DNA of 64,000 nucleotides from Panonychus citri (lineage: Eukaryota; Arthropoda; Arachnida; Trombidiformes; Tetranychidae): assembly GCF_014898815.1 (NCBI RefSeq), contig NW_026515454.1, positions 496,001-560,000 on the forward strand, in the 5' to 3' direction. Below are positions 44,579 through 59,600 of this stretch, one piece after another. The translations under genes and the position numbers were made by a program. Within the stretch, counting starts at the first letter, position 1. Every line of letters starts with the position of its first letter. Below the pieces are notes generated by a model. The model did not search any database. It worked only from the letters and a program-made list of their open reading frames with translations, and had not been told where the DNA came from.

Positions 44579-47500
44579 TCATCTACCAATTGTCCGCCTT
44601 GAGGTTATTAAGTGTCTCAATTTAGCTAAATTGGTTTGAGTTAATTGATCATCAGGTTTTAATCTTAAAGCGGTGAGGTAACTTTCCTCCGCCTCGGTTA
44701 GTTTACCATTAACATGAAGCATTGCCCCCAAGTTCATGTGCGAAGTGACCTCATTTGGCCTGAGTCGAACTGCATCCTGATAATATCGTTCAGCCTCTTG
44801 ATTTCTTCCCGAAGTTCTCAAAACATTGGCCGCCGCAAAAACGATCTCATAATCATTTGGACTAAGTCGAACCGCTTTCAATAAACAATCAGCTGCTTCT
44901 CCGTGATTACCAATTTCAGCTAAGAATTGACCTGAGAATGGAAAAGGTAAAGAAACAAATAATAATCAGAATCAATGTCAATCATAATCATGAGAGAAAA
45001 ATGTTATCGATTTAATTTTTTTTCCCAATTTTGAATGAGGAAAATTCATCATTTCAACTTTTGGAAAACAATGAAAATGAGATTTACTTCATAAGCTTTT
45101 CCTTTTCTATGAAATTCTCAATGTTCATGATGTCTGAATTAAAGATACACCAAATGAATTGAAAGAAAAGTCAATTCTCTTGTCAAATATATATCACAAC
45201 ATAATCTAATCTAATATGTAAGCAGAACAAAAAAATAACGGTAAAAAAAAGTTGAAACTCTTAATGGTGTTTGTATTCAAAATGGAAAAGGGGTTTTATA
45301 TGTCAGGGTGGAAAATAAGATTACTGGAGGAAGATAAATTTCTGAGGATTTTAGGAACAAATTTCATGGAGGAAAGAAAAATTTTCAGCATCGATATTCA
45401 ATAGAAATGATGAAATTATCAAGGAAAAAAAGTTCTTGTCACATGATATATACGATTAAGATGATGAGAAAATTCAAATTATTTATATTACCCACTCTCC
45501 ATGGAGAGTGGGTTCAGTTTGTAAGATGAGCCTTTTTCCCACCATCACCCCTTAAAAAAAACCCACTCTCACTTTGGTGTAATTTGTTTACTCAAATCTT
45601 AAAGTTTAATCAAACAAAAAGTTTTAATTGCTATGCAATCAAATGTAAATTCAGTTTGAAAAGCTCATCCATCATTCATGAACCATTTAATTAGTATCAA
45701 GAAATTCATCATGACAACATGATGATGATGATGATGATGATGAGTAACTGAGGTTCTCATTTCAATGAATTTTCATATATCACAAGTTTTGACAAAAAAA
45801 TTTTTCTACAGAAAAAAAAATTCTGTTCATTTCTCATCTCATGATAATCATGGTAAATACTCAGAACTTTTCATTAAATTAATGTTTAAACAAAAATCTC
45901 ATGTCAACAATTTATATTCAGATAAATGAACAAAAAAAGTTCTGATTATCATGATTAACTAATAATCATCACGAAAGATGAAGATGATTAAAAAAACTCA
46001 ATCATGGTTGATTGAAACAATCAGAATCCCCATAGATAACTTTTGATTGAATAATTTAAATCTCTATCAAAGTTAAATGATTAATTAGTCTAATCACTAG
46101 AATTGGTAACCATGGTTACCAGAACTTTATCTTAATCATTTTCAGATAATTAATCAAATTTAAGAGACTAATAGTTGAATGGAGACAAAAATCAAGGAAA
46201 CTAATGTGATTAGTTAATCAAGAGAGTCTAAATTGTCAATCAAAAAGGTAAGTTTATTACAATCTATTTACTATGGTGTGTCAATGTTAATTAACCTGTT
46301 TAATGAGTCACACTTAATTGTTCAAGATTATATAAGTTGGTTAAAAAAATTAATTCCTTCTTGTTATTAATATTTTTTACTCTTTCCACTTGAATTAATT
46401 TAATCATAATCAACGGTATATGTATTTGGGTTGATCATTATGAGGCTTAATTGTTAATTGCTCAGTATGATAATCAAACTTTTACTATGACTTTTTTTTT
46501 GCTCAACAATCAAGTTAATAAATCAAATTGTTTATTGTGACTATCAAAGTGAAAATATATCGACCAATATAATGAAAATAGTTAATTATCATCATTAACC
46601 ATTAGCAATTAGCTGGAAACATAGACACACAATTTACATATAATATCATTACAATTAATATATTGTAGCTTGATGATATTAAGGGTTGAGTGATTACCGA
46701 ATCATCATGAGATTAAATTAATTAATAATTAATTCATTAAATCGCTTAGAATGATAATAATAAAGTATATTGATCTTACAATTGGCTTTTCATGTAATTG
46801 GATTAAACTAAGATCTAAATCCTAATCAGTGTAATTTTATAATCCTTAATTGTTAATCAACTTTTACAATCAGTGGACAATTAACTTACCATAGTGTTGG
46901 TAGACACTTGAATCATTTGGAGCCAAAATTTGGGCTTTTAGGAACCATTTTCTGGCCTCTTCTGGTCTACCCCATTTAGCTAATAACTTGGCGTATGTTA
47001 GATGAGCGGGAATGTGATCTTTTTTGGAGATTAGCGCTTTTTTGTACCAAGCTTCCGCTTCCGGGTATCGTCCTAGCTTATAATAGGCCTCACCAAGCAT
47101 ATTGAATAAAGATTGTGGTTGATAATGGGCTGGCATCCGTTCAATTGCCTCTGTGAATACCTTGATCGCTTCCTCGTACGAACCTTGGTCCGAATATAAT
47201 TGGCCTAAATTGAAAAAGGCCGATATTCGTGTAGCCTCATGAGTCTTTGGATCTTTAAGTCCAGTTCCATCCAAGCGAGTACAATGCTGATAAACTTTAA
47301 TTGCTTCACTTTTACGTCCTAATTTAGTCAAAACTAAGCCCATATTTAGATAGGCCAAGGCCAGGCGAGGTCGGAATTTGATTGCGTTCGTGTAACTTTG
47401 CAAGGCCTCTTGGTAACGATCTTGATCTTGTAATAAAATACCACTGGAAACGGAAAAGACAAACAAAATAAGATGAAAATTTCAACCCAAAACAAAAAAA

Positions 47501-50500
47501 TACAGAATAAAGATTCAGGGGAAGTTCAATAAATTAAATTGATGATGAAGAAGATGATGATGATGATGATAAAAATGCCAATGATGAGAGTGACTCAAGG
47601 AGAGTGGGGGTGGACTGGGAATGATATATTAGGCTTTTCCTGTCGATGGAGGTTGAAAAATTGAAGGTAATTTGTTAACATTCAGTTGAACCTTTTACAT
47701 GCAACATTTAATAGATTGAACTTTTTTTCCTTCCACAAAATTTAAGCTTATTCAACTTTTACATGGTTCCCACCACCACCCACCATCTACCACCACACCC
47801 TTCAAACTGTACCGTCAATAATTTGATATATTATAACCTGTCAAACGTTAAATTGTTGTTGTTGTTGTCTGAAAATGAAGGATAAATTGAGAATCCAATA
47901 TATCAAGAATTGAGTAAAGAGAAAGAGAGAGAAAAAAAAATCAAAATTCTTCCAAGGAAAATGTTAACCTCTTTTACCCCGCTGCCAATATGATACTTTA
48001 TAAAATATATACTGGAAAATCAACAAATCAAATTACAATTGTGATTAGTAAATCAACAGAATTGAATTTATTTAAGAAATGGAGAGCGAAAAAATTTGAA
48101 ACAAATTGTTTGATATTCTTATGATTCTAATAATGTTTTTCCATGGTGATAATTTCCATCTCCATGATTATCATAATAATAATCAATGTTATCTGATAAC
48201 TTGTGTATTCATTGTTTCTCATTATTCCTATGGGAATAAATTGATTCCAATAATATCATTCAAGATAATAATTGAATCCCTTTAGATGGTTGATTGAATT
48301 CAGTTCAGTTGATAAACTTTTACTTTGATTATAATAATATGGTAACAGTGTTGATGGTCAGTTTTGGTCAGTTCATTGATTCATTCATTTGAAATCAATG
48401 ATTATCTGTGACCATTTAATGCATCATTAACACAATCACAATCACAATCATCATCATTACAATCAACCAAAAGTACAACAATCAGTTACTATTAAAAGGA
48501 CAACAACGATAATAATAATAAACCATTGAACCAATTTTAACAAATCACAATTTACCCAAGACAAACAATTTAACTCAGGTAAAGTTTACAATCAAGTAAT
48601 CAATGATGATTTAAAAGAGGATGGAAACTACAATTAATTTAATCATGTTGAAAAATTTTCAACCGTAACCACTTTGTTTTGACACGGAAACATTTACATA
48701 ATTATAATTATCATCATCATCATCCCAACCTTGATTATCTTGATCACGGAAGCAATTAAGGTACGAAAAAATTGTAATCAAAATGATAATTATCATCATG
48801 ATATGATCATCACACCATAACAATTTATGTGTATAAATGAATCTAATCAGTGATTAGAATTGAAAAATTGTATCTCAATCATCAATGATCAGCAACAATT
48901 TAATATTACATGAATTGAAAGCTTGATCATCGTGAGGTGAATTAACAATCAACAATCAACAATCAATAATCCCTAATGATTATGGAGAAGAAGAAAAAAA
49001 TTCTTAATCAACTTGATATCCAACTAATTTATCAACAAATTAATTGCGACAATTTACTGATCATGATGGTAACAATAAGTTTCATCAAATTAATGATTAA
49101 TTGATTGAGAAAACAATAATGATAAAAGTAACAAGATGAATGAAATTATAATCAACACCAATAATATACAATTACAATTGAAAGTTAATCATAATATTTG
49201 ATTATGATTAAGTAAAAATTAAAGGTGAGGCCAGATAATGATGATGATAATCAATCTTGATTAACAAATATACAACAATTGAATTAGAAATGAAATATAA
49301 TAATAATCATGATTATAATGTTTTCTAAGTGTAATAATTTAAAAAGGATAAAAAGTTTTTGAATAATTTATATTTCCATTCAGGTAAAGCTCATGATATT
49401 CAAATGAATTATCATCATATCCTTCAGGGGAATCGAATGAAAGAAAAGAGACTTATCATCATCATCATCATCTTCATCTTCATCTTCATTCAGATACTTT
49501 TGATGACCCTGGGAGTTTACCACCGGTGGGAGGGTGGGATTTGCAAAATGATCATAGAGATGATGATGAGCTGTGGGTGTGAATGAATATCATGTCCATT
49601 CAATTGGAATCGGGAAGATAACGGGATGATGATGATGATGAAAGGATGAGAAAAGGATGATAATAGTGTCAATCATGATCCCTTTTAAATTGTATTAATA
49701 CATTAAAATCACCATCAAGAGGGTGGTGGTAGATGAGGACTGGGAAGTGGGAGAGCTGGAGGAAACAGTTGATGCTAAAAAAATGATAATCATATTTAAT
49801 AATAACTCATAATATTAATACTGGTTGATTGAATTAATGATAAAAAAAGTTTAATATAATTTTTCATGTGAAAATAGTTTGCACTTTATTATTATCGTAT
49901 TATTTAAAGGATGAAGTTCATTTAACCATGATGATGATGAGGAAGAGGAGGAGGAAGATGAGGATGAGGTATCAGGGGAAGATGTGATGATAAAATGAGC
50001 AATTCAATTGAACCATTGGAATGTTTTTAAGGGCGAAAACTTTTACCTTTTAGAAAAAGTTTCGAACTTTTTTTCTGTTTCCTTTTTTGATTCTCAAATG
50101 GTAACAATTGTGTTTCGAAATATTTGCAATTTCTGAATGGATATTTAGTTTAGTTGTAATTAAAGTGGGATGAGGATGAAAATGAGGAGGAGATGGAAGA
50201 TGATGATGATGATGATTAGACAAATTTTGTAATAGTTTGAGTCTTATTATCATGAGATTGTGTATCTGACAGGTTATCATGAAGTTTGAACCTTCATCAT
50301 GATGTTATATTAGCAAATGGTTTGTGAGATTATGTCTTAAAAATTGGGTTTCTGTTTGTGAACTTTTGATGGATCTCTCATCTTCCACCTCCTCCCACTC
50401 ATCATCATCATGAGTTTCTAGTATTATTATCATTGTACTAGAAAGTATTATATGATATACAGAGGGAAGAATAGAACAATATTTTTTTTCTCTTTCTTCT

Positions 50501-51137
50501 CTTCCAATTCAGATTTGATTCTCATCAAACCAACATTCAGCTGATCAAGTATATCATCATCTTTATCCTCATCATCTGACATTCAATTTGAAATGTTATC
50601 AAAAAAAACTACAAGAAACAGACACAAACCCAAATCTATCTATTGTTATGATACATTCCCAGTGGGAATGGAGATGAAAATTTCATCTTTCTTTTTGAAT
50701 TGAGTGGGAATTTCAGGGTGTGAAGAGTTTTCTTAGAAGAATTCCAATTCTCTCCCTGCTTTTTCATCACCAAAGGTAACATTTCAATCCATCGATATTT
50801 CCTAATTCTCATAATGATAAAAAATCCACAGTTCTAAGGCTTAGGTGAGTCTCATTATCATTGTGAACGACCAAATAATAACCATCATCAACACAAATTC
50901 CCTCTCCAAAATATCTCACTCCATGAACTGAACATATCATCAATAATTTTCCATGGTTGGTTTTTTGTTCTTGTTAAAAAAAGTTTCCACATTAACTTGG
51001 TAACTACTTGGACTGAAAATTCCCACAAAAATAGTTTTTTACTTGGACAATGGTCAAGCTTTTGAGTGAGAAAAAATCGATTCCATGATAATAATCAACA
51101 GATAATACGAAATAATAACCATGAAATCGAAACTCAT

Positions 51138-51177
<40 letters not shown>

Positions 51178-52417
51178 ATTAAACTGCTTGAAATGGACAT
51201 TGAACATTTAAATCAAAGTGAAGGTTAAATCATTTACTTTTTTTTATGTATTTAAAGGTCAAGATAAACCTGATGGTCAATTATTGGAAAGTTATTATTA
51301 TATTCATATTGAATATATCAATGGTGAGAAACTCAAGATTGTTTGTATTGCCAAAATATAATAAAAAGAAAAGAAAAAAATTGGAATTATTTTTTTTTCT
51401 AATATTATATTCTGATCGATGGAAAGTAAAATAACATATAGAGAATGACTTTGGTTGAGTGGAGAGTGGGAGGTAGTCGTGGTGGAGGAATGGGAGGAGA
51501 AGTGGTAAAGAAAATGTTATATTCAAAGTCATTACTTTGGTCAGAGAGAGAGAGAGAGAGACAGAGGGAGTTGGAAAATGTCCAGGAGAGAAAGAAAAAA
51601 AATATTCGAAAGAAGAAAAAGTTCTAAGTTGTTATGACTTTTTTTTCTTCATTCGCTTTTCTCTTCTTCCTCTTATTCTACATCTTTTGAAGATGAGGAT
51701 GAAAAGTGGGATGAAGAAGAAGAAAAAAAGAAAAAAAGTTCTAACCAAGACATTTTCTCTTTTCTAATCTATCTCTTGGGTTCTGTTTAGTTTTTTAAAC
51801 CCATGCTGAGAATTCAGAGTATTCATGATGATGATGATGAGAAGTTGTTAGAAAAGTTGATGGTCACTCATTCCAATTTTCTGGTCAATCATCTTTCCCT
51901 TTGATTCTTGCTGGTGAAACATTTTCACTCGATATTTTTTACCTCATCTTTTTCTCGTTCAAGTTTTTGACCTTATTTCCATTAAACTGGACAATGGTCA
52001 GTTGATGACTATCATGAAAGTGAAGTGACTCAACATGAGACTTGATTATTATGTTAAACCAATTAAATTTATGTATAATAATAATTCATGTTAATCAAAT
52101 CTAATTATAATCAACCAAGAGTATGGAGGGGAAAAAACAAGTTCAACTAATCAACATGAATGATTAATCATGATGAACATGATTAAATAATAACTGGTAA
52201 ACTCTGATTACTATTTATATTATTCAGACAATTTAATGTCACCAGTAATTCAATTAACTTGCAAACTAACAATCAATTGACAATATAAAAAAATTACTAC
52301 AAACTTGAAGGATACACAAAGAAAATTAAATTACTATTTATATCAAAGTAAATAATCAAACACAATTAACAACATTTACAATAAATTAAGAGGACAAAAA
52401 ACTGGACCAAACTTTAG

Positions 52418-52466
<49 letters not shown>

Positions 52467-55400
52467 GTATCAGAGTAAATAAAACTCATTTGAACACTGG
52501 ACAAAAAATGACCAATGGTCAGTAGGAAGCAAATAAAAAAGAAGGGAAAAATTTCATCAATCCTTCATCTTCCCCTTTCATGTTGTGGTCAGTTTTGGTC
52601 AGATAATAATATCATCAACAACTTAAGTCAATAGGAAATTAGGGTGTCAAATAATTTGGGAGATTTGACCAGTGGTCAAGGTTAATTTAGACTCGTTTTT
52701 ACAATTGTTGATTTGAGGAGCAAAAAAAGAGCAGAGGAGAAACAATTTAATCCATGATGGTGAAAAATGAAATTGATTCAATTTTCGGGAAAACTTTTTT
52801 TCATGGATTTTCATATTTATCATGGTTATTTATTCATGGAAATATATTCATTCCTATTCATGTGAGTGTTTTTTCCCATTCCAGAACTCATGGGAATAAT
52901 AATAATACACTATGAATGTACAGGAATGAACAATGAATCCTCGGAATAGGAGGTAAGATCATTTGAAACTTTATTCACCGTTATTGAGGTTTTACCCTGA
53001 GAGTGTCTTTCATGTAATGTGTACATTGAACATTGTATCTGACAGAAAATTCTGGTTCTAATTTCCTATGAGATTTGATTCTGATGAAGATTGAAGGAGG
53101 CTGAGGGTGTGGTGGTGGTGGTGGTGATGGTACAACAACATTAACAGAAGAGGTGATAAAAAATGTTCAACTGTATTTGTTTGTTATTGTTCCCATTGTG
53201 TGAATGTGTGTCTATGGTAAATGTTGATGGACAATCTTCATCACCATGAAAAATCATCCATGAGAGAAGGCAAAGAATTGCATGGAAAAGTTCTGGTTCT
53301 TTTTTTCTGCTCATTCTTATTCGATGGATATTATTTTTCTTCTTCTTTTCATGTTATATCTGTGAGGAATTCATTTGGAGAAAAGGGAAGAATTTGTTTT
53401 CTTTATTCTCCAAAAGTAAATGGTCATTTCGCTTTTGACCAGTTACTCTGTTTTCTTTGTTCATCTTTCAATGTTTTTCCATTTCCTTTTTTTCATTTCA
53501 TTTCTCTCTCTCTCTCTCTCTCTCAAACTAAAGTACATGATCATTATGATGATCATGATGATGATTCTGTGAAAATGATTTAGAAATGACCATTGAAATG
53601 GACTTTAGACTTATGGATAGATCATGATAACAATTCATGAGGTTCATGGATAGTCAACTGAATTTGTTTCAATTCTATTATTATTATTATCACAAATTCA
53701 CTGTTATCATGTTCAAATAATTTTTTTTTCTTCTTCTTTACAGAATTTAAGTTCATATTTGGTCATCATAATCATGGTAACTCGAAAGATTATCTTGGTC
53801 AAATGATTCTCGATAAAGGTGACATCATTTATCGAGATTTATATTCAGTGTGACAAAATGAATGACAAACTTGAAAATGATTGGAACGTTAAAATTTTCA
53901 AATACCCTCAGGGATTTTCATGAGAGAGATTCGAAAATTTTTTTTCCATCATGAAGCTCAACAAGTTAATAGAATTTTCTTTATGGAATTTTTATCAATT
54001 GTTGCAATATAAAAGATGATAGACTTTCCATGGAAAAGGATGAAGATAATGAAGAAGTGAGTGAGTGAGTGAGTGAGACAGAAAGAGAGAGGATAGAGAT
54101 GAGACCAGAATTTTTCTCTGAAAATATCATCAAGATGAACATGGAACTTGAAATTTTCTATGGAATCTAATTTATATCATGAAAGTAGTTTTTTTCTTTT
54201 TCTCATATCATATCAATCTGATGAGGAAGAGGAGAAGATGTAATTTCCTCCTATCCTATTACCTTTTTCATCCTCATCCTTAATCCACTTCCATGTAGCC
54301 TTTAAATTGAATTGGTTATTTACTCTTCACTCCTCTTCATCATTCATCTTGAGAGAGAGGATCTTAGGGTGTGGTAGCAGGAATAGTGTGATAGGTCAAG
54401 AAAAACTGAAATAGTTCAGTTGAAGATGAGGATTTTTGTCTTTTACCAAACAAGAGAAAGTGAGAGAGACGAATAAAAAATCATCTCCCTAATCCTAATT
54501 CTCCGAATTCTTATCACTTACTGGGAGTGAATTGTATCATATCCTAATTACCACGAACATGATACAGAACTTTTTTCTCTCACATTGTTCAGAGTCATGA
54601 ATCGAGAAAGAGAAAGAGAGATGAATTGAAAGAAAAAAACAGATTCTCATCTTTATCTTCCTGTGGCTTGTACAATTGATGAATATAAGGGATGAGGATA
54701 AATTTTTTTCTCTTTTTCATTCATCAAGAACTTTTTTCCTTCTTTTTCCTGATCCATTACTTTTTTTCATCTCACCGATAAAAAGGTAGAAAGAAACAAG
54801 ATATAAGGTGAAGAATATTCAATTATATCGACGGTCTATCATATAATACAATTCGAAATTTTTTCTCCCTCAAGTTTGACGATAATTTTTTTTTCTATTC
54901 GAGGAAAGTTTATGAACTTTTTTCTCGATTCCATGATGATCATCATCTTCTCCTTCTTTAATCACCATGAACTCTCTCTCTCTCGGTTGAAGTATTTTCA
55001 TCGACACTGAACAGATCTCAGAATCTCTTGTGATATTGTTTGTTGTAATTCTGACAATGAACTTTTTTTATATTGAGTTTTTTTCATGTTATTATAAGAC
55101 CAGGATGTTGGCTGAATGTTGTTGTTGTTGCTTAGAGAATCAATTTTAATACAAAATATGCTTACCTAAGCTGTTAACCTTACATGATAAAATGATGATG
55201 ATCATCAGGATGATAGGGATAAGGGAATTGATTGAATAGGAATGAGATAATAGATGTGAAACTGAGGTAATCAATTTGAATCAATTTAATTAAGATTAGA
55301 TACTCAATAGCTCTGAAAATGAGATGATGAGGATGAGGATGATTAAGGTTTTGGTTTTTGTCTTTAAAAAAGTTAGAGTGAGAAAGGAAGATGAGCAAGA

Positions 55401-56562
55401 TAATGTATCCAATTTCATGGATTATTCAATCTTCTCTATCATCTTCTTCATCCATCTCATCCTCATCCTCATCATCATCATCATCGTCTATGGAAACAGG
55501 ATAAGGTGAAATTAAGTAGAATGAGAAAGATGAAGAACTCAGGTAAAAGGGAAGAAAATATTTCGATCTATAAAAAGATTCCATCTGAACTTTCAGAACT
55601 TTTTTTCTAATCATCATCTTAACTTTTTTTCTATTTATCGTAAGTTCATTTTTACCTGAGAAAAATAATAAACATGATTTCATGGTGATTGAAGGTTATT
55701 ATTATTATTATTATATGATTCTGATTAGAGTTCTGGTGAAATTATCACCTTTTAATCAATAATAACTTACCTGGTTCAAGGTAAACACACAAGTATAAGT
55801 TGAGATAATCTTAAGGGAACTTTTTTTACTCAGTATCATGGGAGGATATAAAAAGATCATGAAAGTCAATCCCTTTTCAAAGTCTCTTGCAATTGACTTA
55901 TATTGAGATGATGAAGATGAGGATAAGGATGAGGATGCTGATGATCCTTGAACACTGTTTATCTAAGCAGACATTTGACTGAGCTTCATGAAGATCATGA
56001 TGAAAGATCAATAATAAAGTGACTGGTGATAAAACTTTTGATCTATCAGCGATTACATTTGATTAGATAAACTGGAAATCCACTCAGAAGATTATGTTTA
56101 TAATATTATCAACTTTAAATCGTCATCATGGTAATCAAAGTTTATCAGGTAATTTATTTCAAATTCTGAGGCCAAAAGTGATTATTTTTTTTTCGCAAAA
56201 TCTGAATCAGAATAGTAAAGTTTTATCATCTTTTATATTGCAACAAATTGCATGTTATCATGATAAAGGAACATTGTTATTGCTTAAATCACACAGTTAA
56301 TCATTTGCCAAGGTAAATTGTCATTTAACATGCAATTGGATTCACTTAAATGTTGATTAACTGTTTAAACTATTACATGATTGTAATCATGTTAATTATC
56401 CGATTAATCGTTGCAAAGATTATCTTAATTGGTGGGACAATGAATTTGTCACCATGAAGGGGAAATTGTTGAAATTTTTCTTTAATAGTTGAGAATTGAA
56501 ATTCAGAACTTTTTTGCGTCGAGTGTAAAGTTTAAAAGAACAAAAAAATTCGAAACTTTTTG

Positions 56563-56601
<39 letters not shown>

Positions 56602-59600
56602 TGTCAATCCTCGACTCGTGTCAAGTTGAATGTCAATCCCTATGTGAATATATTACATCGATGTTACCGTTAGATTAGTTTTGCCTCTTCTCATGTTATC
56701 CTCTTACTCCAATGGAGAGAGTAAAAAAAATCCTTACATGAGATGGAAGCTTAAGAGCTAAAGCTTTGAGTCTTGAGGATATTGATTTCTAAGGGAATGA
56801 GGAGATAAAGGAAACGGAAGATGAAGAGAGAGAGAGAGAGAGAGAGAAAGCATAAGATATTTAAAAGCATTTGCACTCATTCTGAACACTTGGAACTTTC
56901 TGCTTACACCATCATCATTATAAGAATTTCTGTCAGAATTTTCATGGAGAAGGTGAAATATTCTGAATGGATGTTTTCCAGGCATCATGACGACGAATAT
57001 CATCATAAGATGCTGGTTTTTTGTTCAACCTTTTCTCAGAACTCTCATGGGAAAGTTATCATGTCTTTCTCCTTGTTCATCTAATATGAAAATTAAGGTA
57101 AAAAAGGTTATGTCTTTGTATTAGTGTAAAGGTAAAGAATGTCAATTAATAGAAAGGGAGAGATGGAGATAGTTGAAAGAAAACTCATTCCATCATGTAA
57201 ACTGAGCTGAGTTCATGGAACTGGAAATAATAATTATATAATGAAAAAGAGGAGAACAAGAAGAAAAGAATTTTTTTTCCAAAGGTAAAGGGAAGGAAAA
57301 ATTCATTAATAAAAAGATTCTCATGATGAAAAGTAAAAGATAATTTCTCTCATGTAATTTACACCATCAAGATTCTGACAATTCATGTTGAAGATGAAAT
57401 TGATTCCAAGGATATCCAAAGACAAATGAATAACAGTAAAAGCTAATTTGTCATTCAACTTTTTCCTCCTCGACTTATATTCACCCTCATGGTCATCTTA
57501 TCCTCTTTCACTCTCTCTCTCTCTCTCTCTCTCTTTATTTACCTTAATATTGTCATCACTTGGACTTAACCTGGACAAACAAGTTGGACAATACTAAATA
57601 CAATCAATAATAATCATAATAATCCAGAATCCTTGAACCAATAGATAACAAGGTAACTCTTACATGATAAATTCATGGGAACAAAAGAGATAAAGAGAAA
57701 AATAATTATTCCAATGAGTAAGTATTACTATCATCTCATAATAATAAATGATTGTCATGGTGAGAGTATCATGAAGATTCATCATCATCATCATCATAAA
57801 ATAACATTGTAAATATATTATACATATCCAAAGGTAATTGAATCTTAGAATTGATTAATATTGATCTTCATTGTCTAATCAATGAGATAGAGAATCGTTT
57901 CCCTCCCTGTAATTCATGAGCCAGAATGAGATGTTACTTATATTCTGGTTCTTAATTGTTTCATGATAATACACATGAAATTTGTTTGTAAGTTAAATGT
58001 AAATGAATTGAGATTAATATGAAAAAAAGGAGCAAAAAAAAATAGCAAATTTTCACCATGTTAATGTTGGTTTATATTTCCATGAATTGAATTGTTAATG
58101 AGGGTGGGAAGTGGTTGTAGTTGTGGTGGTAATGATTGGGAAGGGTGAATGGAGTAGTGGGTTTTTGGTTGTTTATCTAATGGGAATCAATTGATTTGAA
58201 GATAATGAAGATACCACCAAATGATAATGATTCTGATTCTGATTCTGATTTGGAGATTGTAATGATAATAAGGATTGAAACTGATTAGAGGTAAACAACA
58301 TCAATCTGATTGTTGTTATTGTGAATTAAATGTAAACACAAATCTTCAATTGATGATAATAGGATGATGATGATGATGATAGGGTGTGGTTGATGTTTCA
58401 ACAGTCCAATTAATTTAACTGATGATGATAATGACCAGTAAACTTGATCAGTTCTAATGAAAACAAATCAACACTTGGAAAATTAATCGAAGTGGGAGAG
58501 AGAAAGAGAGAAAAAAGTTCTAATGGAATCACTGATCGAAAAAAAAGTTTTTTTTTCTCTTCGATTTTTCCATGTTAGTCAACTAACCACACGGATAACA
58601 TAAAGGATATCCGATATAATCATGATGATGGTGATAATTTAAGGACCACACCCTCAATTCATCAATTTGTTTGATTAGAATTTGTATTCGATTAGTGAAA
58701 AGAATAAAAGAAAAAAAAGTTCTAAAAAAGTTTTCTCCTTTGATTTTTCATTCTTCGAAAGTTATTAACTCATCAATAGGCTTTTCTGTTACTTATTCAT
58801 CATCTAATTGCTTGGGAGTGAGAAATTAAGTTAATCAAGTTAATGATTAGTTGATTGTTAATGATAAATTACATCATGTCCACTTACAGATTATAATGAA
58901 CATCGGCCATGTTGGACCGGAAGGTTAAAGCTTTTCGATAGGCCATTTCCGCTTCCAATTTACGTCCCTTGTTACTTAAGATATTGGCTAAATTGCCGTA
59001 GGCTAAAAACAAGAAGCAATTATTATTAATAGAATTAGTTAAAAATAAATTGTTCCCAAGAATTGGTCAAGTGATTAACTACCTTTAGGTGGATTAATGG
59101 TAATACCAGATCGATAAAGATCTTCCTCTGATTTCCAATCTTCATTACGATTAATTGTTCTCAACGAGTAAACAATTAACAGACCAACTAAAAGAGTATA
59201 AACAATTTTAATCCGATTTCTGGTTTTCGATTTGCTAATTGTTTGACAGTTTGATTGGATCAGCTGACAGAGAAATTGAAACCTAAAGTGATCAACAATG
59301 AATACCCCATGGAGGGTATGATAAGAATCCGTTCAGCGATAACAAAGCCAACATAAAATAGTCCATTGGTCGCCGGTAGAAAGGGTATTATTAAAAGTGA
59401 CCAAGAGACTGTGAGAATGTCCATTGAAATTGAATGACCATCAATGAATTTATCTAATGAAAGATTAGCCAAAAGATTTGGATTAAGAGGATTATGTGTT
59501 GGGAGAGGCACTGGATCGTGATGATTTGACACAGTAGTTGATGAAGATGAGGAAGATGAGGAAGAAGATGATGATGATGATGACCAGTCTAATTGATTTG

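Larger units (their letters stand above)
44932..46889. other. TMTC2 last intron
   Basis: A 1958-bp intron without exons, notable for two perfect palindromes at 45490-45513 and 46104-46121 and a (GAT)n run near 45721-45742. Confidence 0.7.
47444..58887. other. TMTC2 11.4-kb intron
   Basis: No exon or nested gene is supported. It is full of (CT)n runs (51143-51173, 52422-52462, 53503-53524, 56565-56599, 57512-57534), (GA)n at 56827-56847, GAT/ATC tracts, and repeated AGAACTTTTTT / AAAAAAGTTCT words. A 120-codon ORF at 53221-53583 ends in a (CT)n run and has no splice context. Confidence 0.65.

Noticed and set aside
53221..53583. 120-codon ORF in the large TMTC2 intron
   Set aside because: It is Phe/Ser/His-rich, runs into a (CT)n microsatellite and has no promoter, splice sites or recognisable motif.
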